From the NCBI GenBank assembly GCA_027592755.1, contig JAQCLE010000025.1:1-45944 (forward strand): a stretch of DNA of 45,944 nucleotides. The letters run 5' to 3'. The DNA comes from Bacteroidota bacterium (GTDB taxonomy: Bacteria > Bacteroidota > Bacteroidia > Cytophagales > Cyclobacteriaceae). A program made the position numbers and the translations under genes. The notes below the pieces were generated by a model, which was not told the origin of the DNA, ran no database searches, and worked only from the letters and a program-made list of their open reading frames with translations. Of this stretch, positions 1 through 9,438 are shown one piece after another (within the stretch, counting starts at the first letter, position 1; every line of letters begins with the position of its first letter).

Positions 1-126
1 AATGAGTTAATAAAGAATTTTACACGGTTTATTTGTTCAAAATATTTATTTATTAAGTGCCTATTTCAATAAAATTAAACAAACTTAACTTAGAATCTTT
101 AAACTATTTGTCAGGCCTTAGGCTTC

Positions 127-846
127 ATGTTCAATGACAAAATTAACCTGGTTTCCTGCCCCCGAAATCTATCGACAGCGCTCATGTATTCATTTGCTCA
201 AAGAATGGATACGACAGTCATTGATGAGCCCTTTTATGGGTATTATTTGAAGTTAACCGATGCGGATCATCCCGGCAAAGAAGAGATTCTCAAATCCATG
301 TCAATTGAGCTTATGGATATTTTGAAGGACATTTCCAGAGCTAGAGAAACCCCGGTATTATTTGTTAAAAATATGGCCCAACATCTCTATCAAATCGATT
401 TATCATTTATTCGAGACTGGCTGAATATCATTTTCATAAGAGATCCAATGCACATTATTGCCTCATTCAGTCGAGTGATTCAAAGGCCAACAATTTTTGA
501 TATTGGAGTAGAAGAGCAATTCAAAATTTACGGATATCTAGTTGCGAACGGCAAAAGTCCCTTGATTTTGAATTCGCAAGATTTAGTCATAAATCCCAGG
601 GCAATTCTAGAGCGATTGTGTGATGAGATGAACATCCTATTTGACCCAAAAATGCTGAGCTGGAAAGCCGGAGCGCGAAAAGAGGATGGTATTTGGGCCA
701 AATATTGGTACACGAGCGTACATCGTTCAACAGGATTTACACAACAGAAAACAAACAATCCTATAATTCCATCCCATTTGATTGCACTGTGTGATCAGGC
801 TATGGTTTATTATGATCAACTGAATAAATTGGCTATTAAACCCTGA
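127..846 (+). CDS. sulfotransferase-like P-loop protein
   Basis: The N-terminus carries a P-loop-like phosphosulfate-binding motif (SCPRNLSTALMYSF, about residues 11-24), followed by an acidic DEPFYGYYL segment and an FIRDPMHIIASFSR stretch that resembles the 3'-phosphate-binding region of PAPS-dependent sulfotransferases. Length (239 aa) fits the small bacterial sulfotransferase-like family. No signal peptide or membrane segment is visible, so it is probably cytoplasmic. The ATG start is followed at once by the conserved motif. The stop lies 5 bp before the next ATG, so it is almost certainly co-transcribed with the class IV aminotransferase. Whether it really transfers sulfate is unknown; an NTP-binding role is the alternative. 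Confidence 0.75.
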   Translation: MFNDKINLVSCPRNLSTALMYSFAQRMDTTVIDEPFYGYYLKLTDADHPGKEEILKSMSIELMDILKDISRARETPVLFVKNMAQHLYQIDLSFIRDWLNIIFIRDPMHIIASFSRVIQRPTIFDIGVEEQFKIYGYLVANGKSPLILNSQDLVINPRAILERLCDEMNILFDPKMLSWKAGARKEDGIWAKYWYTSVHRSTGFTQQKTNNPIIPSHLIALCDQAMVYYDQLNKLAIKP

Positions 847-851
847 GTGTC

Positions 852-1751
852 ATGTTACAAAAATTTAATTCTAAGAATACCAATATTCTCGTTTCGATAG
901 ACAACCAACTCATTCCAAGAGAGCAAGCAAAAATATCGGTGTTTGACAGTGCTGTTCAGGGTGGTGATGCTGTTTGGGAAGGACTGCGAGTATATAAAGA
1001 AGGGATTTTTAGCCTGGATAAACATTTGGAACGGCTTGAGAATTCGGCAAAGGCTTTGGCTTTCGAGGGGGTGCCAGAAAGAGAGGTTATGAGACAGGCC
1101 ATTTTTAGTACGCTGGAAGCAAACAACATGAAAAAGGACGCCCATATCAGATTAACCTTGACAAGGGGTGAAAAGGTAACTTCTGGCATGGATCCAAGGC
1201 TGAATCAAAAAGGATGCTGTCTGATTGTGCTTGCTGAATGGAAACCTCCGGTTTATGATAATGCCAAGGGCATTAGGGTGATTACATCGGCTATAAGAAG
1301 AAATAACCCTCAGATGTTAGACTCAAAAATTCATCATAATAATTTATTGAATAATATCCTTGCCAAGATTCAGGCAAATGTGGCAGGGGCGGACGCAGCC
1401 ATTATGCTGGATGACAACGGATTTGTTTCCGAACTTAATGACACAAATATTTTTATGGTTAATAAAGGGGTGCTCTATACTCCGTCGCCGGATTCATGTC
1501 TTCCCGGGATCACGAGGAGCATTGTGATTAATGAAGCTAAAACTTCCGGGATTGATATTGTGGAGCGAAATATCTCTTTGACCGAATGTTACACAGCGGA
1601 TGAAGTTTTTGCCACAGGAACCATGGGTGAGCTTACTCCAATTATTGAAATTGATGGGAGAAAAATTAAAAATGAGGGAGAAATACTGGCACTTCTGCAG
1701 GAAAAATTCAGGAAATCTATTTCGGAGGGTTGCGAAAAGCTACCTTTTTAA
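852..1751 (+). CDS. class IV aminotransferase (branched-chain aminotransferase-like)
   Basis: This is a PLP enzyme of fold type IV. SVFDSAVQGGDAVWEGLRVY (residues 29-48) is the substrate-side motif, LDSKIHHNNLLNN holds the PLP-binding lysine K159, SELNDTNIF (193-201) is the conserved glutamate/asparagine strand, and GTMGELTPI (256-264) is the phosphate-binding turn. The family includes branched-chain aminotransferase, D-amino-acid aminotransferase and aminodeoxychorismate lyase; the substrate cannot be fixed from sequence. At 299 aa it is full length. It follows the sulfotransferase-like gene by 5 bp, which suggests that its substrate or product is handled by that partner rather than that it is the housekeeping IlvE. 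Confidence 0.85.
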   Translation: MLQKFNSKNTNILVSIDNQLIPREQAKISVFDSAVQGGDAVWEGLRVYKEGIFSLDKHLERLENSAKALAFEGVPEREVMRQAIFSTLEANNMKKDAHIRLTLTRGEKVTSGMDPRLNQKGCCLIVLAEWKPPVYDNAKGIRVITSAIRRNNPQMLDSKIHHNNLLNNILAKIQANVAGADAAIMLDDNGFVSELNDTNIFMVNKGVLYTPSPDSCLPGITRSIVINEAKTSGIDIVERNISLTECYTADEVFATGTMGELTPIIEIDGRKIKNEGEILALLQEKFRKSISEGCEKLPF

Positions 1752-1754
1752 TTG

Positions 1755-2186
1755 CTAATACCCACGAACGAATGAAACCTCATTGGGGTCGGTCGCGACA
1801 TCGTTCATCAGCCTTTTGGCAGTTTCTGTGATCTCTTTATGGCTTGTGTTAAACGCAATGTGAGAGTATGTATTCACTAGTGACCTAAGGGGATACTCAA
1901 TAAGATTGATGATCTCAGTGTTCATGACCTTGGTGGAATCAACCAATATCCTCAATCCCCTGCCGAATGAAATAAGGCGTTCATACACATCAAGATCACA
2001 ATTATTTAAGTTTTTAACAGCGTTTCTTAGTGTAGACCGTAACTGTGAACTCGTACCGGGGATAGTGAGGTAATCAATAATTTCATCGGAATAACTCTCC
2101 ATGTCAGATACCAGCCCCACCAGACTTTTCTCCAGCTCTGTTTGATGGAACGTATTGTTTTTATATATCGACTTTATAACCTGCAT
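1755..2186 (-). CDS. hypothetical helical protein
   Basis: I do not recognise this 143-residue protein. It starts at an ATG and is predicted to be soluble: no signal peptide, no hydrophobic segment, mostly amphipathic helix with many charged residues, and a cluster of Asn/Asp around residues 58-66. It converges on the aminotransferase with a gap of only 3 bp between stop codons. Upstream are 232 bp with no other gene, shared with the divergent DUF2911 gene. A start at the third base of the shared region or further in is unlikely because the first Met is followed by continuous helix-like sequence. Confidence 0.6.
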   Translation of the reverse strand: MQVIKSIYKNNTFHQTELEKSLVGLVSDMESYSDEIIDYLTIPGTSSQLRSTLRNAVKNLNNCDLDVYERLISFGRGLRILVDSTKVMNTEIINLIEYPLRSLVNTYSHIAFNTSHKEITETAKRLMNDVATDPNEVSFVRGY

Positions 2187-2418
2187 TCGTATCTACCTGG
2201 GCACTGTGTCTTTTAAGACAAAAAGTTTGTGAATATCCTCTAAAAACTCGTAAAAATTTACAAAAATCCGTTTTTAGAATGCCACATCTAGTTCATATAG
2301 ACCCAATAGACCCAAAAAAGTGACAAAAGGTTTAAATATTGTTGAACCGGTAAGCATTGTTTATCGTTTGCATTTAAACAATTCATAAATTTAGAGATTA
2401 AACAAACATGAAACGATT

Positions 2419-2979
2419 ATGAGAAACATGATTTTTACTATCGCTCTTGGGCTTATGGTCTTTGGAGTAGATATAGCCTCTGCGCAACAATTCGGAGGTA
2501 TCGATAAGAGCCCGGCGGATATTGCCTTACTTCGGGTTGACAGGGAGACACAACCTATTGTTAAAGTGATTTACAGTCGTCCTCAAAAAAATGGAAGGGC
2601 TATGTTTACAGCAGATGCTGAGTTGGCTCCTGCGGGCAAGCTCTGGAGAACGGGCGCTAATGAAACTACAGAAATTATCTTTTCAAAAGACCTGACATTC
2701 GCTGGCAAAAAGATAAAAGCAGGAACCTACTCACTTTACACCATTCCTGGTGATGGTAAATGGACTGTTGTTCTCAACTCAAAGCTCAACACCTGGGGTC
2801 ATTTTCAGTATGATGAGTCAAAAGACGTGATGAGGGCCGAGGTTTCTTCAAGGAAGTATGATAGCGCTGATATTGAAGCGTTTGCTATTCAATTCGAAAA
2901 GATTACAGAAGGTTCAACTAAAAGTACCATGTACTTAGGCTGGGGAAACACAGTAGTCGAAGTGCCAATTGAATTTTGA
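2419..2979 (+). CDS. DUF2911 domain secreted protein
   Basis: A signal peptide (residues 1 to about 22, ending ASA) is followed by a complete DUF2911 domain. Hallmarks are IYSRPQKNGR, LAPAGKLWRTGANETTEI, AGKKIKAGTYSLYTIPGDGK and a C-terminal WGNTVVEVPI strand. The family is common in Bacteroidota and is presumed periplasmic or exported; its biochemical role is not established. At 186 aa the protein is complete. An ATG ten bases upstream (2409) runs straight into a stop, so 2419 is the likely start, with codon 4 as an alternative. A strong terminator follows at 2996-3019, so the gene is probably monocistronic. Confidence 0.9.
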   Translation: MRNMIFTIALGLMVFGVDIASAQQFGGIDKSPADIALLRVDRETQPIVKVIYSRPQKNGRAMFTADAELAPAGKLWRTGANETTEIIFSKDLTFAGKKIKAGTYSLYTIPGDGKWTVVLNSKLNTWGHFQYDESKDVMRAEVSSRKYDSADIEAFAIQFEKITEGSTKSTMYLGWGNTVVEVPIEF

Positions 2980-2995
2980 ATCTGAAATTATTTAG

Positions 2996-3019
2996 GGCCG
3001 GTAAACACCGGCCTTTTTT
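2996..3019 (+). terminator. rho-independent terminator after DUF2911 gene
   Basis: A perfect 7-bp stem (GGCCGGT at 2996-3002 with ACCGGCC at 3007-3013) encloses a 4-nt loop and is followed by six T residues. It ends the plus-strand DUF2911 transcript; its T-run overlaps the stop codon of the convergent TlpA lipoprotein gene. Confidence 0.9.
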
Positions 3020-4133
3020 AGTCAAAAATCTCACCTAGCTTCGATTCCAGAGAGGGGCCTCTTAAGTTCTTAGCAATAATTCTACCGTCGGGGTCTACCA
3101 GATAGGTGGCCGGTATGGCCGCAATCTGGTATTCCTGCGCGGCCTGGGATTGAAAGTATGTTAAGTCAGATCCATGCTTCCAGATAAGACCATCTTGTTG
3201 AATTGCACTGATCCATTGCTGTCTTGTCCGGTCAAGAGATACCCCGAAAATTTCAAAACCCTTGTCATGATAAACATTGTACATCCTTAATACATTGGGA
3301 TTTTCAACCCTACATGGTTTACACCATCCGGCCCAAAAATCTATGAGTACATGCTTGCCTCTAAGAGATGAGAGCGTAATTGGATTGCCTTCCGGATCGG
3401 GTAATTCTATTTCCGGGGCAATGGCTCCAATAGCTAGCTTACTCATTTGATCTACCTGGCTAACCAACTGTTTTGTGAATTTTGAGGCCGGCAGCTCATT
3501 GTTAAACCGTTGAGCCAGGCTGTCAAGGAATGTGTAAATGTCGTCCTGGTTGTTCAGGAAACTTATTGACAAAATTGCGGTAATTGAAGTGCCCATTTCC
3601 CAGATACGGGTTTTTAGTTTCTTGTCGAATTCCTGCTCCAGAAAGGAATATTTGCTACTAAGGTTCATGGCTGTTTGAGTATCCCCCTGCCTGGACGCAT
3701 TGGCAAATTGTACGTTTAATGCCTGTACTTTCATTTGAAATTCCTCACTCATCCCATTGATCTCAGTGAAGTAATCGGTATCAATTGAACCTTTGATTTC
3801 CGCAAATCCCATGGGTTCGTCACCGTCGGCATTCACTGTAACATCTGTTTCGTTTAAAATCAAATTGACAAATTGTTTGTCCAGGAAATTTATCCGGTAG
3901 AATGACGGCTCTGAAATCCTCAGGGAAAATGAATAATTGTTATCTCCATCAATCTGCGTGGTATCAATTCTTTTGAATGAATTTCCGGTTAACTCTTCGA
4001 GGTAAACCTTTGATCCGGGATTCAAATTGTTCACTTTTCCGGAAACCGTCAGGTCCGGTGAGCCGGTAGCATTTTTCTGAGTACAACTAAATATAAATTG
4101 ACTAATTAAAATTGCCAGTAATATCTTTCTCAT
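3018..4133 (-). CDS. TlpA-like thiol-disulfide lipoprotein (DUF4369 + thioredoxin)
   Basis: The signal sequence ends in a lipobox (QFIFSC, C17), so this is a lipoprotein. Residues about 25-120 match the beta-rich DUF4369 region, 120-230 are helical, and 235-371 form an AhpC/TSA-TlpA thioredoxin fold with WAGWCKPC active site (C271, C274) and the cis-Pro region AAIPATYLVDPDG. Members are periplasmic thiol oxidoreductases common in Bacteroidota, usually without a known partner; roles in cytochrome maturation or disulfide repair are possible. It is 371 aa, which is normal. It is downstream of gatB on the same strand (46-bp gap), with no obvious functional link. Confidence 0.92.
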   Translation of the reverse strand: MRKILLAILISQFIFSCTQKNATGSPDLTVSGKVNNLNPGSKVYLEELTGNSFKRIDTTQIDGDNNYSFSLRISEPSFYRINFLDKQFVNLILNETDVTVNADGDEPMGFAEIKGSIDTDYFTEINGMSEEFQMKVQALNVQFANASRQGDTQTAMNLSSKYSFLEQEFDKKLKTRIWEMGTSITAILSISFLNNQDDIYTFLDSLAQRFNNELPASKFTKQLVSQVDQMSKLAIGAIAPEIELPDPEGNPITLSSLRGKHVLIDFWAGWCKPCRVENPNVLRMYNVYHDKGFEIFGVSLDRTRQQWISAIQQDGLIWKHGSDLTYFQSQAAQEYQIAAIPATYLVDPDGRIIAKNLRGPSLESKLGEIFD

Positions 4134-4179
4134 TTTAAAAAGGTTAATCTTTCCATACGTTGATTATTGGCTCAGAGTT

Positions 4180-5622
4180 TCAACTTTCCAGTGCTGCTTT
4201 TATGGTTTCACTTGCTTTTTTTGGATCAATTTTACCGCCGGTTTCTTTCATAAGCTCTCCCATAAACATTCCCAAAAGACCCTTTTTTCCATTTTTGTAA
4301 GCAGCTACTTTTTCTGGATATTTCTTTATGAGCTCTTCCACAAAGTTTTCTATCTGGTCTATGGATTCATCGATAAGCAAATTTAGCTTTATTCCAAGAT
4401 CTAATGGATTGGCCGTTTTATCTGAGAAAAGATGAGGTAAAATCTCACTGGATGCCACTGAAAAACTCACCCTGTTCTGATCAACTATTTCAATCAGGGC
4501 AGTAAGGCGATCCACAGTTAGGTTGGTTTCGTTAATCTCACAATTCATTTCATTGAGGTATGATTTGCATGGTCCGATCAACCAATTTACGGCAGCTTTA
4601 TAGTTCCCCGATTTTTCGCAGACCTGGTCAAAAAATTGAGCCAGTTCTCTTGATTCGGTCAAAGTAAGCGCATCATTTTCTGCTATTGCATATTGATGAA
4701 TGAACTTTTCAATGTATTGCGAAGGCAAAATTGGAATTTGTTTGCGAATCTGATCGAGCCATTCCTGGCTGATATAAAAAGGGCATAAATCGGGTTCAGG
4801 AAAGTATCGATAATCGTTTAATTCTTCCTTTGTACGCATGTCATAAGTTTCTCCGGAATCGACATCATATAGCCTAGTTTCGGAGATTACTTCATTGCCT
4901 TTTTCAAGTATACTTCCTTGTCTTTTGATCTCATACTGAATGGCTTTTTGAACATGCCGGAATGAGTTCATATTTTTCACTTCGACCTTTTTGCCCAGTT
5001 CTTTTAAGCCCAAGGGTGCTATTGATACGTTTGCATCACATCGTAGCGATCCTTTTTCCATATCGCCGTCGCTGATTCCAAGGTACCGCACTATTTTTCT
5101 AAGCTCAATTAAGAGGCTTACCGCGTCTTCATCATTTTCAATTACTGGTTCGGTCACAAGCTCAATTAAAGGCACTCCCGCTCGATTGAAATCAACCATA
5201 GAAAAAGATGATGTTTGCTCGTGAATCAACTTACCTGCGTCCTCTTCAAGATGAATTTTAGTAAGCTTTATGGTTTTGAATTTGCCCATTCCATCCCGAA
5301 TTTGTATTTCTCCACCAACGCAAATGGGAGTTTTGTCCTGGGTTAATTGATATCCCTTAGGAAGATCAGGATAGAAATAGTTTTTACGGTCGAAGAACAT
5401 CTCCTGTGAAATAGATGACTTGCAGACAAAACCCATTTTAATGGCATGTTCAATAGCAGTCTTATTTAGAACAGGCAAAGTACCCGGGTGGGCTAAACTT
5501 ATTTCGGAAATATTTGTATTCGCCGCGCTGCCGTATTCGTTTTTATCGGCACAGAATACCTTACTGCGTGTTGACAGTTGGATGTGGACTTCTAAACCTA
5601 TGGTTGGTTTGTATTTTAACAT
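4180..5622 (-). CDS. gatB: Asp/Glu-tRNA amidotransferase subunit B
   Basis: GatB activates and amidates misacylated Glu-tRNA(Gln)/Asp-tRNA(Asn) in the GatCAB complex. Visible hallmarks are YKPTIGLEVHIQL at the N-terminus, DRKNYFYPDLPKGYQLTQ, HLEEDAGKLIH, DFNRAGVPLIELVTEP, EVKNMNSFRHVQKAIQYEI and RYFPEPDLCP in the cradle domain, then a helical domain and a GatB/Yqey tail with GLLGMFMGELMKETGGKIDP. I use the ATG at 5622 (480 aa): the reading frame is open to a TTG at 5637, but the extra five residues precede the conserved MLKYKPTIGLEVH start. It follows alaS by 39 bp and is probably co-transcribed. gatA and gatC are not in the window. Confidence 0.96.
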   Translation of the reverse strand: MLKYKPTIGLEVHIQLSTRSKVFCADKNEYGSAANTNISEISLAHPGTLPVLNKTAIEHAIKMGFVCKSSISQEMFFDRKNYFYPDLPKGYQLTQDKTPICVGGEIQIRDGMGKFKTIKLTKIHLEEDAGKLIHEQTSSFSMVDFNRAGVPLIELVTEPVIENDEDAVSLLIELRKIVRYLGISDGDMEKGSLRCDANVSIAPLGLKELGKKVEVKNMNSFRHVQKAIQYEIKRQGSILEKGNEVISETRLYDVDSGETYDMRTKEELNDYRYFPEPDLCPFYISQEWLDQIRKQIPILPSQYIEKFIHQYAIAENDALTLTESRELAQFFDQVCEKSGNYKAAVNWLIGPCKSYLNEMNCEINETNLTVDRLTALIEIVDQNRVSFSVASSEILPHLFSDKTANPLDLGIKLNLLIDESIDQIENFVEELIKKYPEKVAAYKNGKKGLLGMFMGELMKETGGKIDPKKASETIKAALES

Positions 5623-5661
5623 AAATAACTGTTTCAAATTGATTACATGGTCAGCAAAGAA

Positions 5662-8310
5662 TTACCCTGCTGAAACAGCTATCATTTTATGGGTTAAATG
5701 CCGGGCTTTTTTAGTCACCCTATCAAGGCCGGATAAATCACTGCCACCAGCAGTCGCAAAAAATGGTTGGCCACCACCACCACCCTTAATCTCACCGGCA
5801 AGCTCTCTGATAATATTACCTGCATGAAGATTTTTTAATTCAACAAGGGTGTCAGAAATCATTACCGCTATCTGGGGCTTACCATCAACATCAGCTGCCA
5901 GCACTAAAAGTAAATCCGGAATTTCATTTCTCAAGTCAAACGCCAACTTTTTTATTGCATCACCTGAAGGAGCATTCACTTTTTCAATGATAACATTGCA
6001 ACCATCGAGAATAACAACTTTCGAGGTCAGGGATGTTTTTAGATTGAAAAGATGTTGATTCTGATATATCTCAACTTGTTTTCCTAAGATAGCTTTCTCT
6101 TTAATGAGTGTTTCCACAGCTTTCAATGAATCCGCAGGATTTCCCAATCTTTCATTAATCGCTTTCACCAGATCTTCCTGATCATTGAAATATTGCTGAG
6201 CTCTTTCCGATGTAATGGCCTCTATCCTCCTTACCCCGGCAGCCACTGAGCCCTCTGAAATGATTTTGAACAATCCAATACTTCCGGTGGTGTTCACATG
6301 TGTACCTCCACAAAGTTCTACGGAGAAGTCCTTGCCAAATGTTATTACCCTTACGAAGTCACCATATTTCTCACCAAAAAGTGCCGTTGCCCCTCTCTTT
6401 TTCGCCTCTTCAATCGGGACATTTCTGCTCTCCTCTTTAGCAATGTTCTCCCTGATCCTGCTATTTACTATTAATTCAACCTGGCGAATCTCTTCATCAG
6501 TCATTTTAGCAAAATGCGAAAAATCAAATCGGAGAATTTTGTCATTTACAAGAGAGCCTTTCTGCTGAACATGATCACCGAGAATTTTTCTGAGCCCTGC
6601 ATGCATCAGGTGAGTTGCAGAGTGATTGTTCATTGTGAGTTGCCTTTTAGCTACATTAACTATACTTCTGAAGGTCTCATTGGGATCCTTAGGAAAATCA
6701 GTACTGATGTGAATGAACAGGTTATTTTCCTTTCTGGTGTCAATAATTGAAATTTTCTCGCTGTCAGTCTCTAAAAAGCCGGTATCCCCAACCTGGCCTC
6801 CGCTTTCAGCATAAAACGGTGTTTGGTCAAGCACAATATGAAAGTACTTTTTCCCCTTCTCGTCAACCTTTCTGTATTTGATAATCCTTGATTCACATTC
6901 CAACAGATCATATCCTACGAATTCCGATTCGCTATTGTCGACTAATATTATCCAGTCGCCGGTAGAAACTTTAGCAGCATTTTTTGATCGCTCTTTTTGG
7001 GCTTTCATCTCCAGTGCAAATCCGGATTCATCAATCGTCAGGCCTCTTTCGCGGGCAATTAGCGCAGTAAGATCGAGTGGAAAACCATAGGTGTCATAAA
7101 GCTCAAAAGACTTTGCTCCCTCAATTTCGGTTTTGGATTCATCGGCAAGTTCTTTCTGGATAACATCTAATCGTTTCAATCCTTTATCCAGCGTCCTTAA
7201 AAAATTTGTTTCCTCTTCTTTAATCACACGGGTAATGAATTCGGCTTGCGATATTAATTCAGGAAAAACATCATCAAACTGGGCAGATAGTACAGGGACC
7301 AGGTGATGCAGGAAAGGTTCATTAAAATTAAGGAAAGTGTACCCATACCTCACTGCCCGGCGAAGAATTCTTCGGATCACATAACCGGCTTTATTATTTG
7401 ATGGCAATTGACCATCGGCAATTGCAAATGCTATTGCTCTGATATGGTCTGCTATAACCCTCATCGCAATGTCAGTTTTTTCCTCCTGACCGTATTTCAG
7501 TTCGGATAAACCTTCAATTTTATTGATCAGAGGTGAAAAAATATCAGAATCATAGCTTGAAGTTTTGCCCTGGACAACCATTGCCAACCGTTCAAATCCC
7601 ATTCCGGTATCGACATGTTTGGAAGGGAGGGCTTTCAATGCTCCGCTTGCAATGCGTTCATATTGGATGAAAACCAGGTTCCAAATTTCAATGACCTCAG
7701 GATGGTCTGCATTAACTAAGTCCTTACCCGGTTTCTTAAGAATTTCTTCGTCAGACCTTAAATCGAGGTGTATTTCAGAACACGGCCCGCAAGGACCAAT
7801 ATCACCCATTTCCCAAAAATTGTCTTTTTTCCCACAGTATATAATGTGATCTTCCAGCACGTGTCCCTTCCAAAAATTGTAAGCCTCATCGTCTTTCTCA
7901 AGGTTATCAGTAGCATCTCCACCGAAAACAGTTGCATACATCCTGTCTTTAGGTAGTTTATAAACATCGGATAGTAATTCCCAAGCCCATGTGATGGCTT
8001 CTTTTTTGAAATACTCTCCAAAAGACCAGTTCCCGAGCATTTCAAACATTGTATGGTGATAGGTGTCAATACCTACTTCTTCCAGATCGTTGTGCTTGCC
8101 GGAAACCCTGAGACATTTTTGAGTATTGGCAATTCGTTTTGATTTTGGCTCGGAATTGCCAAGAAAATAGTCTTTAAACTGGTTCATTCCTGCATTGGTG
8201 AACATCAGCGAAGGATCATTATGCAACACCATCGGTGCGGAGCGCACTATTAGATGATTTTTGCTTTCAAAAAATTGGAGATATTGTCTTCTAATCTCTT
8301 TTGAGGTCAT
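5662..8310 (-). CDS. alaS: alanyl-tRNA synthetase
   Basis: Full-length 882-residue class II synthetase that charges tRNA(Ala) in the cytoplasm. The catalytic core begins FFESKNHLIVRSAPMVLHND and includes the motif 2 region (about residues 75-100) and GFERLAM motif 3 (238-244). The editing domain carries the zinc-binding pair HSATH (H563, H567) and CGGTH (C667, H671). The C-terminal domain contains the GGGGGQPFFATAGG oligomerisation/tRNA-binding glycine loop. It starts at ATG 8310, divergent from the M23 peptidase gene across 132 bp, and leads into gatB. Confidence 0.98.
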   Translation of the reverse strand: MTSKEIRRQYLQFFESKNHLIVRSAPMVLHNDPSLMFTNAGMNQFKDYFLGNSEPKSKRIANTQKCLRVSGKHNDLEEVGIDTYHHTMFEMLGNWSFGEYFKKEAITWAWELLSDVYKLPKDRMYATVFGGDATDNLEKDDEAYNFWKGHVLEDHIIYCGKKDNFWEMGDIGPCGPCSEIHLDLRSDEEILKKPGKDLVNADHPEVIEIWNLVFIQYERIASGALKALPSKHVDTGMGFERLAMVVQGKTSSYDSDIFSPLINKIEGLSELKYGQEEKTDIAMRVIADHIRAIAFAIADGQLPSNNKAGYVIRRILRRAVRYGYTFLNFNEPFLHHLVPVLSAQFDDVFPELISQAEFITRVIKEEETNFLRTLDKGLKRLDVIQKELADESKTEIEGAKSFELYDTYGFPLDLTALIARERGLTIDESGFALEMKAQKERSKNAAKVSTGDWIILVDNSESEFVGYDLLECESRIIKYRKVDEKGKKYFHIVLDQTPFYAESGGQVGDTGFLETDSEKISIIDTRKENNLFIHISTDFPKDPNETFRSIVNVAKRQLTMNNHSATHLMHAGLRKILGDHVQQKGSLVNDKILRFDFSHFAKMTDEEIRQVELIVNSRIRENIAKEESRNVPIEEAKKRGATALFGEKYGDFVRVITFGKDFSVELCGGTHVNTTGSIGLFKIISEGSVAAGVRRIEAITSERAQQYFNDQEDLVKAINERLGNPADSLKAVETLIKEKAILGKQVEIYQNQHLFNLKTSLTSKVVILDGCNVIIEKVNAPSGDAIKKLAFDLRNEIPDLLLVLAADVDGKPQIAVMISDTLVELKNLHAGNIIRELAGEIKGGGGGQPFFATAGGSDLSGLDRVTKKARHLTHKMIAVSAG

Positions 8311-8360
8311 AGTTTTTGCCGTGGCTTAATGTTCGATGAAACAGATTTTAAGAATTATCG

Positions 8361-8368
8361 TATATTTG
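8361..8368 (+). promoter_or_regulatory. Bacteroidota -7 promoter box for the M23 peptidase gene
   Basis: TATATTTG matches the Bacteroidota sigma-ABfr -7 consensus TAnnTTTG exactly. Transcription would start near 8375, giving a leader of about 68 nt before the ATG at 8443. No clear TTG -33 element is visible at the usual distance. Confidence 0.55.
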
Positions 8369-8442
8369 CAGCGTTTTTTAAATATTGGGGTTGCTTATGC
8401 CCCATGTGAAAAAGAGGGTCAAAATTAAGAGATTATCCGTTT

Positions 8443-9417
8443 ATGGCTAGAATAAAGTATTACTATGATACTGAGACCTGCAAGTACGAACGGGTTAGAG
8501 TGAGCACATGGGATGTTACACTTAACTTTCTTGGGTTTCTATCGGTCGCATTGATTCTTGCATTGGCAATTCTATTTGGTTATTCTACGCATTTTGATTC
8601 ACCAAAAGAAGCGCTCCTGAAAAAGAAAAATGAGGAATTGAAATTCCACTACGATTTGGTGAAAAAGGATGTAGACAATGCCAACAAAATGTTAACATCA
8701 TTACAAGACAGAGATGACAACATTTATCGCGTGATTTTTGAAACGGATCCTATACCGCAGTCTATAAGAAATGCAGGGGTAGGTGGTAGTGACAGGTATA
8801 AACACTTAGCTGAAGCCAATCTTGAAAATGATGAATTGATCATAGAGTCCTATCAGATTGTTGATCGGCTTAAGAAAAAGATGTACATACAGACCATGTC
8901 CTACGATGAGATAGTAGATATGGCCACAAATAAGGCTTTATTATTGGCGGCTATTCCTGCAATTCAACCTGTCTCTAATAGGGAATTGAAGCGATTGTCA
9001 TCTGGATTTGGGTACAGGGTTGACCCAATCTATAAGGTGCGAACTATGCATGCAGGTGTTGACTTCTCGGCTCCTATAGGCACACCGATTTATGCTACTG
9101 GTGACGGTACAGTTATCGAAGTAAAGACCAGTTATGGTAGTGGTAAGATGATTAAAATCGACCATGGTTTTGGCTATACTACATTATATCTTCATATGAG
9201 CAATTTTAATGTGAAGAGAGATCAGAAGGTTAAAAGAGGTGAAATTATTGGTTTCGTAGGAAATACAGGCAAATCCACAGCTCCGCACCTGCACTATGAA
9301 GTGCAGAAAGACGGTAAAAAGGTTGACCCGGTTCATTACTTCTTCCAGGATCTTACTGCTGAAGAATACGATGAAATTCTCATCCTGGCCTCTATTGAAA
9401 ACCAGTCATTGGGATAG
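8443..9417 (+). CDS. membrane-anchored M23 (LytM) peptidoglycan peptidase
   Basis: A short basic cytoplasmic tail precedes one membrane segment (about residues 26-48). A charged coiled-coil follows (about 52-150), then a LytM/peptidase M23 domain with zinc ligands H203 and D207 (HAGVDFSAPIG), H251 in LYLHMSNF, and H282/H284 in PHLHYEV. All metal ligands are present, so it should be an active endopeptidase cutting peptide cross-links in the periplasm rather than a LytM activator. The family acts in cell-wall growth and division. At 324 aa it is complete. It has its own -7 promoter box and a downstream terminator at 9439-9467. Confidence 0.93.
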   Translation: MARIKYYYDTETCKYERVRVSTWDVTLNFLGFLSVALILALAILFGYSTHFDSPKEALLKKKNEELKFHYDLVKKDVDNANKMLTSLQDRDDNIYRVIFETDPIPQSIRNAGVGGSDRYKHLAEANLENDELIIESYQIVDRLKKKMYIQTMSYDEIVDMATNKALLLAAIPAIQPVSNRELKRLSSGFGYRVDPIYKVRTMHAGVDFSAPIGTPIYATGDGTVIEVKTSYGSGKMIKIDHGFGYTTLYLHMSNFNVKRDQKVKRGEIIGFVGNTGKSTAPHLHYEVQKDGKKVDPVHYFFQDLTAEEYDEILILASIENQSLG

Positions 9418-9438
9418 AAATTAAAGGTACTTGAAGAA

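Noticed and set aside
5623-5637. TTG start for gatB five codons upstream
   Set aside because: The ATG at 5622 sits directly before the conserved N-terminal motif, so the longer start adds nothing.
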